Source: Deltaproteobacteria bacterium (GTDB lineage Bacteria > Desulfobacterota > Desulfobacteria > Desulfobacterales > Desulfosalsimonadaceae). From it: a DNA stretch of 59,787 nucleotides. Positions within the stretch are counted from its first letter, which is position 1. Each line of letters starts with the position of its first letter. The stretch covers positions 1 through 59,787 of the forward strand of contig JAADHK010000081.1 in the NCBI GenBank assembly GCA_013151835.1, in the 5' to 3' direction. Below are positions 25,725 to 34,811 of the stretch, piece by piece. Position numbers and translations under genes: made by a program. The notes under the pieces were generated by a model. It did not search any database. It was not told where the DNA came from and saw only the letters and a program-made list of their open reading frames with translations.

Positions 25725-26410
25725 TTTCCATCTGCAAAACAAAGGCCGATATTCTTTTGCCGTGTATTAATCGTTTTTCCAATTTACCGGATTGCACCCC
25801 TGAAAGAGGGCCGCGCATCAGGGTTTCAAACCATGGCGGGTTCACCTTGATTGAACTCATAGTGGTCATGACCCTGATCGGGATTATTTTCTTTTTTGCC
25901 GTACCACGCATTGACTCTTCTATATTCACGAATTCCTCGCGGCAGGTTTCCAACTGGATTATCCTTCATGTCAAGTCCCTGAAAAGCAGGGCGGTCGCAA
26001 AACAGGTTTCCTATGTGATGGAAGTAGACATGGGTGAAAACCGCATATCCTGCTTTGCCGGGCCTGAAAGTAATATGGATATGCTGCCTGAAATAAACAC
26101 TCAAATCAATGACTCCGGGGACACGCAACAGGGAGATGGAGCGAAATTTAATGAATCCCCTGTGGACGCGATATCGGAAAAACCAAAAAAAGAGGAATTC
26201 TCCCTGCCCGACAGGTACAGGATTGCGGACGTGTTGTTTGCCGATGGAACTATTCAGACGGCAGGTACAGTTGATATACTCTTTTATGCAAAGGGCTATT
26301 CAGACCGGGCGATCATCCATGTCAAGGATGATGATGGAAATACGATTTCGTATATTATAGAACCGTTTCTTTCCCGGGCCTTGATCAAGGACGATTATGT
26401 CGAATTCTGA
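25721..26410 (+). CDS. gspH: T2SS minor pseudopilin GspH
   Basis: 229 residues. A GTG start overlaps the gspG stop (GTGA). The leader before the prepilin site ([15 protein letters not shown]) is about 40 residues, unusually long. The mature part has the N-terminal pilin helix with [20 protein letters not shown], typical of GspH, then a beta-rich domain interrupted by a polar insert ([20 protein letters not shown]). It belongs in the pseudopilus, probably near the tip. Its stop codon coincides with a half-copy of the dispersed inverted-repeat element and lies 14 bases inside gspI. Confidence 0.85.
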   Translation: MISICKTKADILLPCINRFSNLPDCTPERGPRIRVSNHGGFTLIELIVVMTLIGIIFFFAVPRIDSSIFTNSSRQVSNWIILHVKSLKSRAVAKQVSYVMEVDMGENRISCFAGPESNMDMLPEINTQINDSGDTQQGDGAKFNESPVDAISEKPKKEEFSLPDRYRIADVLFADGTIQTAGTVDILFYAKGYSDRAIIHVKDDDGNTISYIIEPFLSRALIKDDYVEF

Positions 26411-26816
26411 CGACTCCGTAAAAAGTCTGTCTGCGGGCTTTACCCTTCTTGAGGTTTTGGTGTCCCTTGCGATTATCGCCATCGTGTTTGTAAGTGTTTT
26501 GCGGCTCCAGGGGCAGACCATCTCCATGAACGAGTCCACGAGGTTTTACGCCGTGGCGCCCTTTCTTGCCCAGCAGAAGATGGCTGAGGTTACAGCCGAT
26601 CCATCCTCGTTTTCAGGCTCTCAATCCGGTGATTTCGGTGAAGATGCGCCGGGATATGTATGGAAGGCCGGTGTGGACGATTTTCCAATAACAGGCCCCG
26701 ACGGAGGAACAATTGAGCTTTCCCTGGCAGTGGTGACGGTTACTCAGGAGGGGAGCGGTTTGAAATTAATAATAAAGGAGTATCTCTCAGAGGCCAGAAA
26801 AGATATAACAGAATGA
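26397..26816 (+). CDS. gspI: T2SS minor pseudopilin GspI
   Basis: 139 residues with the prepilin site SAG/FTLLEVLVSLAIIAIVFVSV and the GspI-type QQKMAEV region following FYAVAPFLA. It is a tip pseudopilin that nucleates the GspH-I-J-K complex. The gene starts inside gspH and ends with a four-base overlap with gspJ (ATGA), indicating translational coupling. The leader residues [10 protein letters not shown] are encoded by sequence matching one end of the inverted-repeat element seen at 16456, so the leader appears to derive from a repeat. Confidence 0.88.
   Translation: MSNSDDSVKSLSAGFTLLEVLVSLAIIAIVFVSVLRLQGQTISMNESTRFYAVAPFLAQQKMAEVTADPSSFSGSQSGDFGEDAPGYVWKAGVDDFPITGPDGGTIELSLAVVTVTQEGSGLKLIIKEYLSEARKDITE
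26409..26438. repeat. Half-copy of the inverted-repeat element inside gspH/gspI
   Basis: GACGACTCCGTAAAAAGTCT plus the following GTCTGCGG matches the left end of the element at 16456 (GACGACTTCATAAAAAATCC, GTCTGCGG) in 26 of 30 positions. It begins within the TGA stop of gspH, exactly as the copy at 16456 begins within the TGA of sat-cysC. No matching right arm was found nearby. Confidence 0.7.
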
Positions 26817-27547
26817 CGGATCGCCTTACTAAATATATCATGAAACCGCAAATTACAGACAAGCAGGGTTTTACGTTAATCGAACTTCTGGTGGCCATTA
26901 CCATGTTCGGGGTGGTGGCAACCATTGTGTACAGCTCCCTTAACGCGATTCTGTCCAGGACAAACGCCATAGCCCGGGCCTCGGACAGCTTTGAAATGGC
27001 AAAAAACTGCATGGAACGGATGACGTTTGACCTGACCGGTATTTATGTAGAGCCTTTTCCGCTCTATTCACCGCCCGGTTTTAGCGGCCCGGATGATCCA
27101 TACAGGTTTTTGGCAAAAATAGACCTTGCGGGCGGGAATCGTTTTTCAACCCTCAGGTTTACATCCACCGAACACCTTGGACTTTCCGGATTTGCCGATT
27201 CAAGGCTTGCCGAGATCAGGTATTATGTCACTGCTTCGGATGATCCGGACCAGGGCTATCTTCTGCGTCGCGCGGACACCGCGTTCCCCTATGATATCGA
27301 TCAGAACGCACAATTAAGTGATAATGATCCCATTATGTGTACAAATATTGTCGCCCTTGAATTTACCTTTTACGATGCAGAGGAAAAGACCGAAGAAGAC
27401 TGGGACTCTGATTCGGATTTTTACAAAAACACGACGCCTGTTGCCGTTGGCATCCACCTGGAACTTGCATCGGGAAACAATACCCGCTCGTTTTACACAA
27501 GGGTGCCTCTTCCGGTTTTCCGTATGGCGAAAAAGGAGGGCAAATGA
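26813..27547 (+). CDS. gspJ: T2SS minor pseudopilin GspJ
   Basis: 244 residues with the prepilin site KQG/FTLIELLVAITMFGVVAT followed by YSSLNAILSRTNAIARASD and the MERMTFDLTGIYV segment characteristic of GspJ. The large beta-rich C-terminal domain contains LRFTSTEHLG, LAEIRYYVTASDD and LLRRADTAF. Start and stop both overlap neighbouring genes by four bases. It forms part of the tip complex of the pseudopilus with GspI and GspK. Confidence 0.9.
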   Translation: MTDRLTKYIMKPQITDKQGFTLIELLVAITMFGVVATIVYSSLNAILSRTNAIARASDSFEMAKNCMERMTFDLTGIYVEPFPLYSPPGFSGPDDPYRFLAKIDLAGGNRFSTLRFTSTEHLGLSGFADSRLAEIRYYVTASDDPDQGYLLRRADTAFPYDIDQNAQLSDNDPIMCTNIVALEFTFYDAEEKTEEDWDSDSDFYKNTTPVAVGIHLELASGNNTRSFYTRVPLPVFRMAKKEGK

Positions 27548-28629
27548 AGTCGACGGATAATCGCGGTATTGCCCTGCTGATAACCTTAAGCGTGGTTACT
27601 ATTATGGTAACGGTGACGGTCGCATTAAACCGCAGGATGCGAAACTCCATTACCGATGCGGCAGTATCCAGGGACAGGATCATAATGACGCACATGATTG
27701 ATTCCGCAGTCAACATGGCATGCGTCATACTCGCAAAGGACAAGAGGGAAGGTCCGGCCGATTCCCTGCAGGACGACTGGGCCGATCCGGAAGTGGTTGC
27801 GGACTATCTTGCTCAGATCCCGTTTGACGACGGTGAAATCCGGATGCTAATCAGTGATGAGCGGGCGCGTCTCCAGATAAACGCGCTGGTGAGTTATCCC
27901 AAGGGCCGGGATTTTAATCCCGCGCAAAGGGAGTTGTGGTATCGTTTTTTCGACCTTCTTTTGGCGCAGCAGGACGAATCGGCCGACAAATTTATTTCCG
28001 AGCCCATCGTGCCTGACATGATTATAAATCCCGTGAAAGACTGGCTTGACTTTGGAGACGACGATGCAATTTCCGGGTTAACCGGCGCTGAAGACAATTA
28101 TTACCGGGATCTGGACCCACCGTATTCCTGCCGTAACGGCCCCATTCGCCAGATCGCTGAACTCATGCGCATCAAGGGCATCACCCCGGAGCTCTTTGCC
28201 GGCCTTGATATGGGGGGGGCAGGGATTGGCGCCTATATCACCGTGTCCGGCATGTCGGAGACCCCGGATCACAAGTTTACGTTTGACGGTAAAATTAATA
28301 TCAATACAGCGGATGTCCCGGTCATGGCCGCACTGCTGCCTGCGGGCCAGGAGTTTCTTGCCCAGGCAATTTGTGATTTCAGGGTTGAAAAGGCGTCTGA
28401 ATCCTATATGCATGACCTGACAAGCCCGACCTGGTATAAAGATGTTCCGGGGTGTGCCGACGTTACCATAAACGCCGACCTGATCACGACATCAAGCGAT
28501 ATTTTCCACGTGGAAGTCGGGGCTATTCTAAATGACACGTCCATGCGGGCTGCCGTTCTGCTCGAACGGGAAAAAAACAAAAAAATTGGTAAATGGCAAT
28601 GCAAAGTATTGAACTGGACTTTTAAATAG
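27544..28629 (+). CDS. gspK: T2SS minor pseudopilin GspK
   Basis: 361 residues. The leader is short and the site is NRG/IALLITLSVVTIMVTVTVAL; the mature protein lacks Glu at position 5, the known peculiarity of GspK. It continues with the large alpha domain, including LISDERARLQINAL, NPVKDWLDFGDDDAISG, and FDGKININTADVPVMAALLP (the helix-hairpin-helix-like motif of this family). It caps the pseudopilus. The gene ends 43 bases before an inverted-repeat element that separates it from gspL. Confidence 0.9.
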   Translation: MKSTDNRGIALLITLSVVTIMVTVTVALNRRMRNSITDAAVSRDRIIMTHMIDSAVNMACVILAKDKREGPADSLQDDWADPEVVADYLAQIPFDDGEIRMLISDERARLQINALVSYPKGRDFNPAQRELWYRFFDLLLAQQDESADKFISEPIVPDMIINPVKDWLDFGDDDAISGLTGAEDNYYRDLDPPYSCRNGPIRQIAELMRIKGITPELFAGLDMGGAGIGAYITVSGMSETPDHKFTFDGKININTADVPVMAALLPAGQEFLAQAICDFRVEKASESYMHDLTSPTWYKDVPGCADVTINADLITTSSDIFHVEVGAILNDTSMRAAVLLEREKNKKIGKWQCKVLNWTFK

Positions 28630-28649
28630 GGTATTGGTGATAGGATTTA

Positions 28650-28850
28650 CTTTTTACGAGACCATAAACTATGATGGCGTCGTAAAAAGTCCCATCTACT
28701 GCGTTGTAGCGGGTCGCGAAATGCTCGGAATACTATATGTATGCCTCCGCTTTCGCGACATTCGCGACACCACTACGCCTTGTATATGGAACTTTCTACT
28801 TAGCCATCTTTAACGGGTTGCCTGGCTTTTTACGAGACCATAAACTATGA
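28650..28850. repeat. Inverted-repeat element, copy A, with 25-bp direct repeats
   Basis: The element core runs from GATGGCGTCGTAAAAAGTCC at 28673 to the terminal GGCTTTTTACGAGACCAT ending at 28841. An inner inverted repeat pairs 28673-28695 with the stretch ending in GCCATC at 28808. A 25-base direct repeat beginning CTTTTTACGAGACCATAAAC occurs at 28650-28674 and again at 28826-28850, so part of the right end is duplicated upstream. It fills the 263-base gap between gspK and gspL; no gene is present there. Confidence 0.85.
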
Positions 28851-28892
28851 CTCAGGTGTTTTTACCTGGTTTTTTGGAACTTAAATTATTCC

Positions 28893-30374
28893 ATGAGCAA
28901 CAAAATATTAGCAATTGATATTCATGAAGATCAGATTTCCGGTCTTCTGGTTAAAACCGGCCTTAAGGGCATGCGGGACGATGGCTTTTCATCTGTTTTA
29001 CTCTCCGATGCGCCCGAGTTTACCTCCCGGTTCGAATGGGGCATACAAAAAGTGATAGAAGGTCTCGACACTTCCGGGGCCGTCTGCCTGCTTTCCATCC
29101 CATCCGGATACGTCTCGTATCGAAACCTGAAGGTCCCCTTTTTAGATCGAAAAAAAATACGGCAGGTTCTTCCCTTTGAGCTGGAGCCTCTGCTCCCGTT
29201 TGAGATTGAAGAGCTTTTTATCGATTTCATGCCTGTTTCATGCGATGGCGATACCGGGCTTATAGCGGCTGCGGTGAAGAACGAAACCCTTGACATGTTT
29301 ACATCCGTGTTTGAAGGTTCCCATCTTACCCCGAGAATTGTCACAGCCGGCGGAATCGCCCAGGCCATGTGTATTGCCGATAAATCCACAAAACAGATGG
29401 ATCGGTTTTTATACATTGATGCGGATATCACCGGCGCCACCATCTTTGTTGTTGCCTCGGGCCGGATACATCTTGTTCATCAGGTGCGAACCCCGAAAAA
29501 TATGGATGTGCATGCACGCGCCGCGCGCGTGTCGTCCAATCTGAGCCGGGTATCCGCTCTTTTTGAAGCCCGTTTTGAATCTGATTTCATTGCCGAATCG
29601 GTTATTGTGTCAAAGACTTCCGGCCTTGACGATGAATTTATTCCGCTTCTCGCGCAATCAACCGGGCTTCCCGTAAAGGCCCTGGATGTCACAAGCGGTC
29701 TCATGCTCAACATCTCTTTGGAGAATCCAAAAGAGCCCGGCGAGTATGATACCGGGCAGATCAACGCCCCCTTTTGCCTGGCCGCAGTCGAGCTGTTATC
29801 CATATCTCCGATTAATTTCAGCCGCGAACATTACGCGATTTCAAAATACTGGGGAGAAAACAAGAACCAGATCATCACCACGGCGATGCTGGGTGTTTTT
29901 GTCTTTATACTCATGATGTTCACCGTTGTTCTGGACGCACATTTTTTGCAGCAGCGGGTCGATGTGTTGAATGAAAAAATCGCATCTGTTTTTCACTCAA
30001 CCCTGCCCGGGGTTCCGATGACCAAGGCTGCCGTCCAACAGATGAAGGTTGAATTGAAACAGATGAAGGAAAAGGCCGTTTATTCCGGAGAAACCGGAAA
30101 CAACGTCCGTAACATTGATATTTTAAGCGATATGAGCCGGCTTGTTCCGGATGATCTTGATGTGGTTTTTACCCGGTTTATCAGGGGAGATAACGCAGTG
30201 CTCATCGCAGGCGTTACAGATACTTTTAACGCGGTTGACGACATCAAGGGCAGGCTTGAGACATCAGCGTTTTTAAGCCATATCACCATAAGTTCCGCAA
30301 ATATGGATAAAACCATTAATCGGGTCCGGTTTAATATAAAAGCGGATATAGCCGGTATACAGTCCGGTTCATAG
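28893..30374 (+). CDS. gspL: T2SS cytoplasmic-membrane protein GspL
   Basis: 493 residues. Residues 1 to about 310 form a PilM/GspL-type actin-like cytoplasmic domain (ILAIDIHEDQISGLLVKTGL; VPFLDRKKIRQVLPFELEPL; FLYIDADITGATIFVV). One transmembrane helix follows (ITTAMLGVFVFILMMFTVVL, about residues 330-350), then a coiled segment and a ferredoxin-like periplasmic domain (LDVVFTRFIRGDNAVLIAGV). GspL links the GspE ATPase to the periplasmic platform. The gene is separated from gspK by an inverted-repeat element, so a second promoter or read-through is needed. Confidence 0.88.
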   Translation: MSNKILAIDIHEDQISGLLVKTGLKGMRDDGFSSVLLSDAPEFTSRFEWGIQKVIEGLDTSGAVCLLSIPSGYVSYRNLKVPFLDRKKIRQVLPFELEPLLPFEIEELFIDFMPVSCDGDTGLIAAAVKNETLDMFTSVFEGSHLTPRIVTAGGIAQAMCIADKSTKQMDRFLYIDADITGATIFVVASGRIHLVHQVRTPKNMDVHARAARVSSNLSRVSALFEARFESDFIAESVIVSKTSGLDDEFIPLLAQSTGLPVKALDVTSGLMLNISLENPKEPGEYDTGQINAPFCLAAVELLSISPINFSREHYAISKYWGENKNQIITTAMLGVFVFILMMFTVVLDAHFLQQRVDVLNEKIASVFHSTLPGVPMTKAAVQQMKVELKQMKEKAVYSGETGNNVRNIDILSDMSRLVPDDLDVVFTRFIRGDNAVLIAGVTDTFNAVDDIKGRLETSAFLSHITISSANMDKTINRVRFNIKADIAGIQSGS

Positions 30375-30400
30375 TTTTTACGAAATAAAGGAACGGATGC

Positions 30401-30943
30401 ATGGGCATGAATTTAAACCTGAGTCTCAACCGCAGGGAAAAGCTTATCGTCGGTTCGGCGGTCGTATTTATCATTGTTTTCATTCTTGCCAGGGTGATTA
30501 TCTTTCCTGTTTTTGAGAAAAGAGACGAATTGCGTCATCGCCTTGCGGTCAGGGAAAAAGTTGTTGAAAAAATGGTCTCGCTTGCCGGCGAACACAAAAC
30601 CTTAAAGAAGAAAGCCGCGCTTTCACAGCGGAAATTTTCGGCGAGGAAAAAGGGATTCACTCTTTTTTCATTCATGGATCGGCTTGCGGGCGACATTAAT
30701 ATAAAAGAAAAGATTGCCTATATGAAGCCTGCCACAACTGTGGATGAAGCCTCAGGGTTGAAACTCACCTCGGTTGAACTGAAATTGCAGGATATCACCC
30801 TAAATGATCTTTCGACTTATCTTTTCAAGGTCGAAACTTCCGAAAACCTGATAAAGGTACGGCGGCTTTCCATAAAGAAGAATGATACGGAATCAGGGCT
30901 CCTTTCCGTTATCATGCAGGTGGAAACCCTGGAATCAACATAA
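30401..30943 (+). CDS. gspM: T2SS inner-membrane protein GspM
   Basis: 180 residues: a short cytoplasmic N-terminus with LNRREKLIVGSAVVFI, one transmembrane helix (VVFIIVFILARVIIFPVF), a coiled stretch rich in Lys and Glu (RHRLAVREKVVEKMVSLAGE) and a C-terminal ferredoxin-like domain (VELKLQDITLNDLSTYLFKV). This is the standard GspM layout, partner of GspL in the inner-membrane platform. It starts 26 bases after gspL. Confidence 0.85.
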   Translation: MGMNLNLSLNRREKLIVGSAVVFIIVFILARVIIFPVFEKRDELRHRLAVREKVVEKMVSLAGEHKTLKKKAALSQRKFSARKKGFTLFSFMDRLAGDINIKEKIAYMKPATTVDEASGLKLTSVELKLQDITLNDLSTYLFKVETSENLIKVRRLSIKKNDTESGLLSVIMQVETLEST

Positions 30944-30944
30944 A

Positions 30945-31790
30945 ATGAAGAAAATATTGACTTACATAACCTTTGTCATTATTGCGGTCGGATTTTTCCT
31001 GTATATCCTGTTTCCGTCCGAAACCGTTACAACCTATCTTGCGTACAGGCTGGCGCAATTGGCGCCCCAAAGCGAGTTTTCGATTGCCGACGCCAGGCTC
31101 ACCCTGCCGCCGGGGCTTGTTTTTTCAGAAATTGATATTAAATTCCAAAAAAATCCCGCAGCTTTTCTGGACAGGATAACCGTTTTTCCAGCATACGCAT
31201 CTTTTTTCAAGGGCAGGATGGGGGTTGATGTTAACGCATCGCTTTATGACGGAAAGATTGTCGGGTATGCCGATTTTGCTAAAACAGGAAAGGCTGGCGA
31301 TATAAATGCCGATTTTCGGGTTCTTAAAGTCAATTTAAAGTCCATACCGATAATAAAGGAGCTCGCCCGATACCGAATTTCCGGCATTCTTTCCGGGAAT
31401 ATTAAATACGGCGGGCCTTCCTTTGGCGCCGGCAAGGGCTCGGCACATTTTTCCGCAAAAAAATGCGGCATTGAATTTGACAGCCCGGTTATCGGGTTAA
31501 ACGGGCTTGTATTTGATACCGGCAAAACCGATATCACGATGGAAAAACAGAAAATAAACATAGAAGCTCTGGATTTAAACGGGCGCAATTTGAGCGTGTC
31601 CGCCACCGGAAGCATAACGCTTGCCGCCAATTTTTCCGACAGCCGGATCAAGCTCAAGGGCACGCTCAGGCCTGCTCCGGACATCCTGAAAAAAGTCGGG
31701 GCGTTTTTTCCTCAAAAATACGTACGGCAGGGCGGTATTCCGTTTACGGTGACAGGCACATTTTCCAGCATGAATTATTCGTTTCGTTAA
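30945..31790 (+). CDS. gspN: T2SS protein GspN (TIGR04411-like)
   Basis: 281 residues. The N-terminal helix (ILTYITFVIIAVGFFLYILF) is followed by FPSETVTTYLAYRLAQLAPQ and a repetitive beta-rich AsmA-like domain (LTLPPGLVFSEIDIKF, ISGILSGNIKYGGPSFGAG). This fits the variant GspN found in delta-proteobacterial type II systems rather than the enterobacterial one. The ATG lies one base after the gspM stop; a longer frame upstream is inside gspM and is not used. The function in secretion is poorly defined. It precedes gspC. Confidence 0.8.
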   Translation: MKKILTYITFVIIAVGFFLYILFPSETVTTYLAYRLAQLAPQSEFSIADARLTLPPGLVFSEIDIKFQKNPAAFLDRITVFPAYASFFKGRMGVDVNASLYDGKIVGYADFAKTGKAGDINADFRVLKVNLKSIPIIKELARYRISGILSGNIKYGGPSFGAGKGSAHFSAKKCGIEFDSPVIGLNGLVFDTGKTDITMEKQKINIEALDLNGRNLSVSATGSITLAANFSDSRIKLKGTLRPAPDILKKVGAFFPQKYVRQGGIPFTVTGTFSSMNYSFR

Positions 31791-31831
31791 TACAGCAACG
31801 GCCGTGTGAACTAAAGCGATAAGACACACTT

Positions 31832-32734
31832 ATGATAAAAAAAGCTCTCACATTTTTAAACCTGGCACTTATTACCGGCGCGATTTTTTTCAGCGTAAAG
31901 ATATTCTATACCGTAATCTCGGCCCGCCTCACGGCTCAAAGCATAGTCTTTGCCTATGCCGCCGGACAAAACAATGGGGCGGGACATGCAGCGGGCCGGC
32001 CCGTGGTCAGAAAAACGCGCGTGTCTTCCAAAGACTTTCAGGCAATTGTCGACCGGGATCTTTTCAAGACCCTGCAACCTGCGCCAAAGGAAGCTGAAAT
32101 CTCAACATCGGATATTGAAAACCTTGAAAAGACCAGCTTAAAGCTTAAACTCTGGGGCACGATAACGGGTGATCCCGACAAGAGCTATGCGGTTATCGAG
32201 GATACTTCAACTCACAAGCAGCAGCTCTACCGTGATGGAGACGCTGTTGCAGGAGCAAAAGATGCTAAAATCAAGCTGATATTGCGCCGGAAGATAGTTT
32301 TGAGTGTAAACGGCAAGGATGAAATCCTCGAAATGCAGGATCTGTCCGTAAAGGGCGGTAAAAGATCCGGATACAGGTCTTCGGGCAGGTCCAACAGGGA
32401 GGCTGCTGCTGATGGCGAAACAGTGAGTATAGACCGCAGCCAGATCAATGAATCCCTGAAAAACATCAATAATCTCATGCGCCAGGTCAGGGTGCGCCCG
32501 TATTTTGAGGAAGGAAAGCCCGGGGGTATACTCTTATCCGGCATACAGCGGCGCTCCATATTTGAAAAAATGGGTCTTAAAAGCGGTGACATTGTCAAAG
32601 GCGTCAACGGAACCCCGATCAAGTCCGTGGACGATGCTCTCAAGTTTTATGAAAATCTGAAATCAGCGGATAGCGTCCAGCTCCAGATAAAAAGAAGAGG
32701 CGAAGAAAAAACCATCATGTACCAGATCCGCTGA
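31832..32734 (+). CDS. gspC: T2SS inner-membrane clamp GspC with PDZ domain
   Basis: 300 residues: one N-terminal transmembrane helix (LNLALITGAIFFSVKIFYTV), a linker, the GspC homology region that contacts the secretin (IVDRDLFKTL ... KLKLWGTITGDPDKSYAVI, and RDGDAVAGAKDAKIKLILRR), and a C-terminal PDZ domain (GGILLSGIQRRSIFEKMGLK, SGDIVKGVNGTPI). This protein couples the inner platform to GspD and may take part in substrate recognition. It is encoded just before gspD, as usual, although here the CDE block follows GHIJKLMN instead of leading the operon. Confidence 0.88.
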   Translation: MIKKALTFLNLALITGAIFFSVKIFYTVISARLTAQSIVFAYAAGQNNGAGHAAGRPVVRKTRVSSKDFQAIVDRDLFKTLQPAPKEAEISTSDIENLEKTSLKLKLWGTITGDPDKSYAVIEDTSTHKQQLYRDGDAVAGAKDAKIKLILRRKIVLSVNGKDEILEMQDLSVKGGKRSGYRSSGRSNREAAADGETVSIDRSQINESLKNINNLMRQVRVRPYFEEGKPGGILLSGIQRRSIFEKMGLKSGDIVKGVNGTPIKSVDDALKFYENLKSADSVQLQIKRRGEEKTIMYQIR

Positions 32735-32771
32735 TTGCGGAATATATGAAAAGAAAGGAATCCTACGTATC

Positions 32772-34811
32772 ATGAAACAAAGACGTCTAAAGCCGGTTTT
32801 AGGTCTCCTTGTTGCCACGGCCATTATGCTGTCATTGCCGATGCATTCGGTCATGGCCGCCGATGGCAAGACTTCCGCAGCACAAAAAAATCAAACGACC
32901 CCAAAAGACCAGGCCGGCGCTGCAACGGATGCCAGGGTTGCCGGAACTGATACCAATGCCGGCGGCCAATACGTATCCATTGATTTCAATGATGTTGATA
33001 TCAATGTTTTCATAAAATTTGTCAGTGAACTGACCGGGACCAATTTCATCGTTGATCCGCGTGTAAAGGGCAAGATAACGATTATTTCGCCCTCAAAAAT
33101 ATCCATTGCAGAGGCTTACAAGGTTTTTGAATCCGTTTTGGATGTCCACGGGTACGCCACTGTACGGGCAGGGGAGGTCACGAAGATCATACCTTCGCCC
33201 TATGCCAGGACAATGAACATCGAGACCCGTTACAAGAAAAAGGGCGGCTCGGCCGAGGACAGGATCGTCACCCAGTTGATTCACCTGAGGTACGCAGATC
33301 CCAATGACGTAAAGCAACTATTTGCACCCCTTGTTTCCAAGAGTAGCGTGATTCTCTCCTACCAGCCAACGAACATGCTGGTCATCACGGATGTTTATTC
33401 TAATATCAAGAGGCTGATGGGCATTATAAATGCCATTGACGTCACCGGCATCGGCCGTGAACTCTCCGTGCTTTCATTAAATTATGCCGATGCCGAGGAG
33501 ATGAGCCGCATTATAACATCTATTTTCACAGCCCGGAAAAGAGGCAAAAAATCCGGGCAGCAGGATATTACAATCGTGCCCGATACAAGAACCAATGTCA
33601 TGGTGGTAATGGCCAGCGAGGCAAATACCGAGCGGGTCCGGCAATTGGTAGGCCTCCTGGACAAGAAGATTCCCAAGGGCAAGGAAAACATACATGTCTA
33701 TTATCTTGAAAACGCAAAGGCCGAGGATATTGTCAGCGTACTCCAGGCTTTGCCGTCCAAGGGAAGCAAGACTGTAAAAGGGAAAAAAGTGGCCCCGGTT
33801 GTTTCCGCGAATGTAAAGATCTCCGCAGACAAGGCAACCAATGCTCTTATTGTTCAGGCAAGCAAGGACGACTTTGATACATTAAAGGATGTAATTCAAA
33901 AGCTGGATATTCCCCGGCCCATGGTCTATATCGAATGCCTCATCATGGAGGTGAGCAGGGATAAGTCATTTAACCTCGGCGCCGAATGGATAGCCGGCGG
34001 CCAGGGCGCCTTCCAGGGCAAGTCCGGAGTTTACGGCGGCGGGTTTTCAGGAGGCGCGCTCGGCGGGGACAGGGGGTACTCATATACCGTTCCATCAGCG
34101 ACCGGGGCTCTCACTCTCCCGCCAGGGTTTTCCCTTGGCGTGTTCGGAGAGAACATCACGGTCGGAGGCGTTCCTTTTCCCTCTATTTCAGCCGTGATCC
34201 AGGCATACAAGAAGGACAACGACGCGCATATCCTGTCCACGCCCCAGATTCTTACCACAGACAATGAAACCGCCAAGATCCAGATCGGTGAAAATATTCC
34301 ATACCTTACCCAGTCCAGCCCGGCCAATACGGCGTATGGTAATTCCGGGTACAATAATTATGAATACAAGGATGTGGGCATAAACCTGGAGATAACACCC
34401 CAGATCAACAAGGACAGGAATATCCGCCTCGAGATATCCGAAGAGATCAGCAAGCTTAAGGGAACTACGGACCAGTTTCAACCCACGACCCTGAAGCGGT
34501 CCATAAAGACAACTGTTATTGTAAAGGACGGGCATACCGTGGTTCTGGGCGGCCTGATTGATCAGAGTCTTTCATCAACCGAGTACAAGGTTCCATGTCT
34601 CGGGAGCATCCCTGTTTTGGGGTGGCTCTTCAAGACCGTTGGAAAGGGGGATCAGAAGACCAATCTGTTTATTTTCCTGACTCCAAGGGTTCTGGAAGGG
34701 GATGATGAACCCTCAAAATTCTGCGAGGAAAAACGTAAGGAAATAGAGACGATCAGCAAAAAATCCATTAAGCTCTATGGCCAGCCCGACAAGGAAAAAC
34801 CATCAAAATGA
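32772..34811 (+). CDS. gspD: T2SS outer-membrane secretin GspD
   Basis: 679 residues. A signal peptide (LGLLVATAIMLSLPMHSVMA) is followed by N0 to N3 ring domains (DVDINVFIKFVSELTGTNFI; LSVLSLNYADAEEMSRIITS; ENIHVYYLENAKAEDIVSVL) and the secretin core (MVYIECLIMEVSRDKSFNLG; ILSTPQILTTDNETAKIQIG; VVLGGLIDQSLSSTEYKVPC; LGSIPVLGWLFKT). It forms the multimeric outer-membrane channel. The stop overlaps the gspE start by four bases. No pilotin gene was recognised. Confidence 0.95.
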   Translation: MKQRRLKPVLGLLVATAIMLSLPMHSVMAADGKTSAAQKNQTTPKDQAGAATDARVAGTDTNAGGQYVSIDFNDVDINVFIKFVSELTGTNFIVDPRVKGKITIISPSKISIAEAYKVFESVLDVHGYATVRAGEVTKIIPSPYARTMNIETRYKKKGGSAEDRIVTQLIHLRYADPNDVKQLFAPLVSKSSVILSYQPTNMLVITDVYSNIKRLMGIINAIDVTGIGRELSVLSLNYADAEEMSRIITSIFTARKRGKKSGQQDITIVPDTRTNVMVVMASEANTERVRQLVGLLDKKIPKGKENIHVYYLENAKAEDIVSVLQALPSKGSKTVKGKKVAPVVSANVKISADKATNALIVQASKDDFDTLKDVIQKLDIPRPMVYIECLIMEVSRDKSFNLGAEWIAGGQGAFQGKSGVYGGGFSGGALGGDRGYSYTVPSATGALTLPPGFSLGVFGENITVGGVPFPSISAVIQAYKKDNDAHILSTPQILTTDNETAKIQIGENIPYLTQSSPANTAYGNSGYNNYEYKDVGINLEITPQINKDRNIRLEISEEISKLKGTTDQFQPTTLKRSIKTTVIVKDGHTVVLGGLIDQSLSSTEYKVPCLGSIPVLGWLFKTVGKGDQKTNLFIFLTPRVLEGDDEPSKFCEEKRKEIETISKKSIKLYGQPDKEKPSK

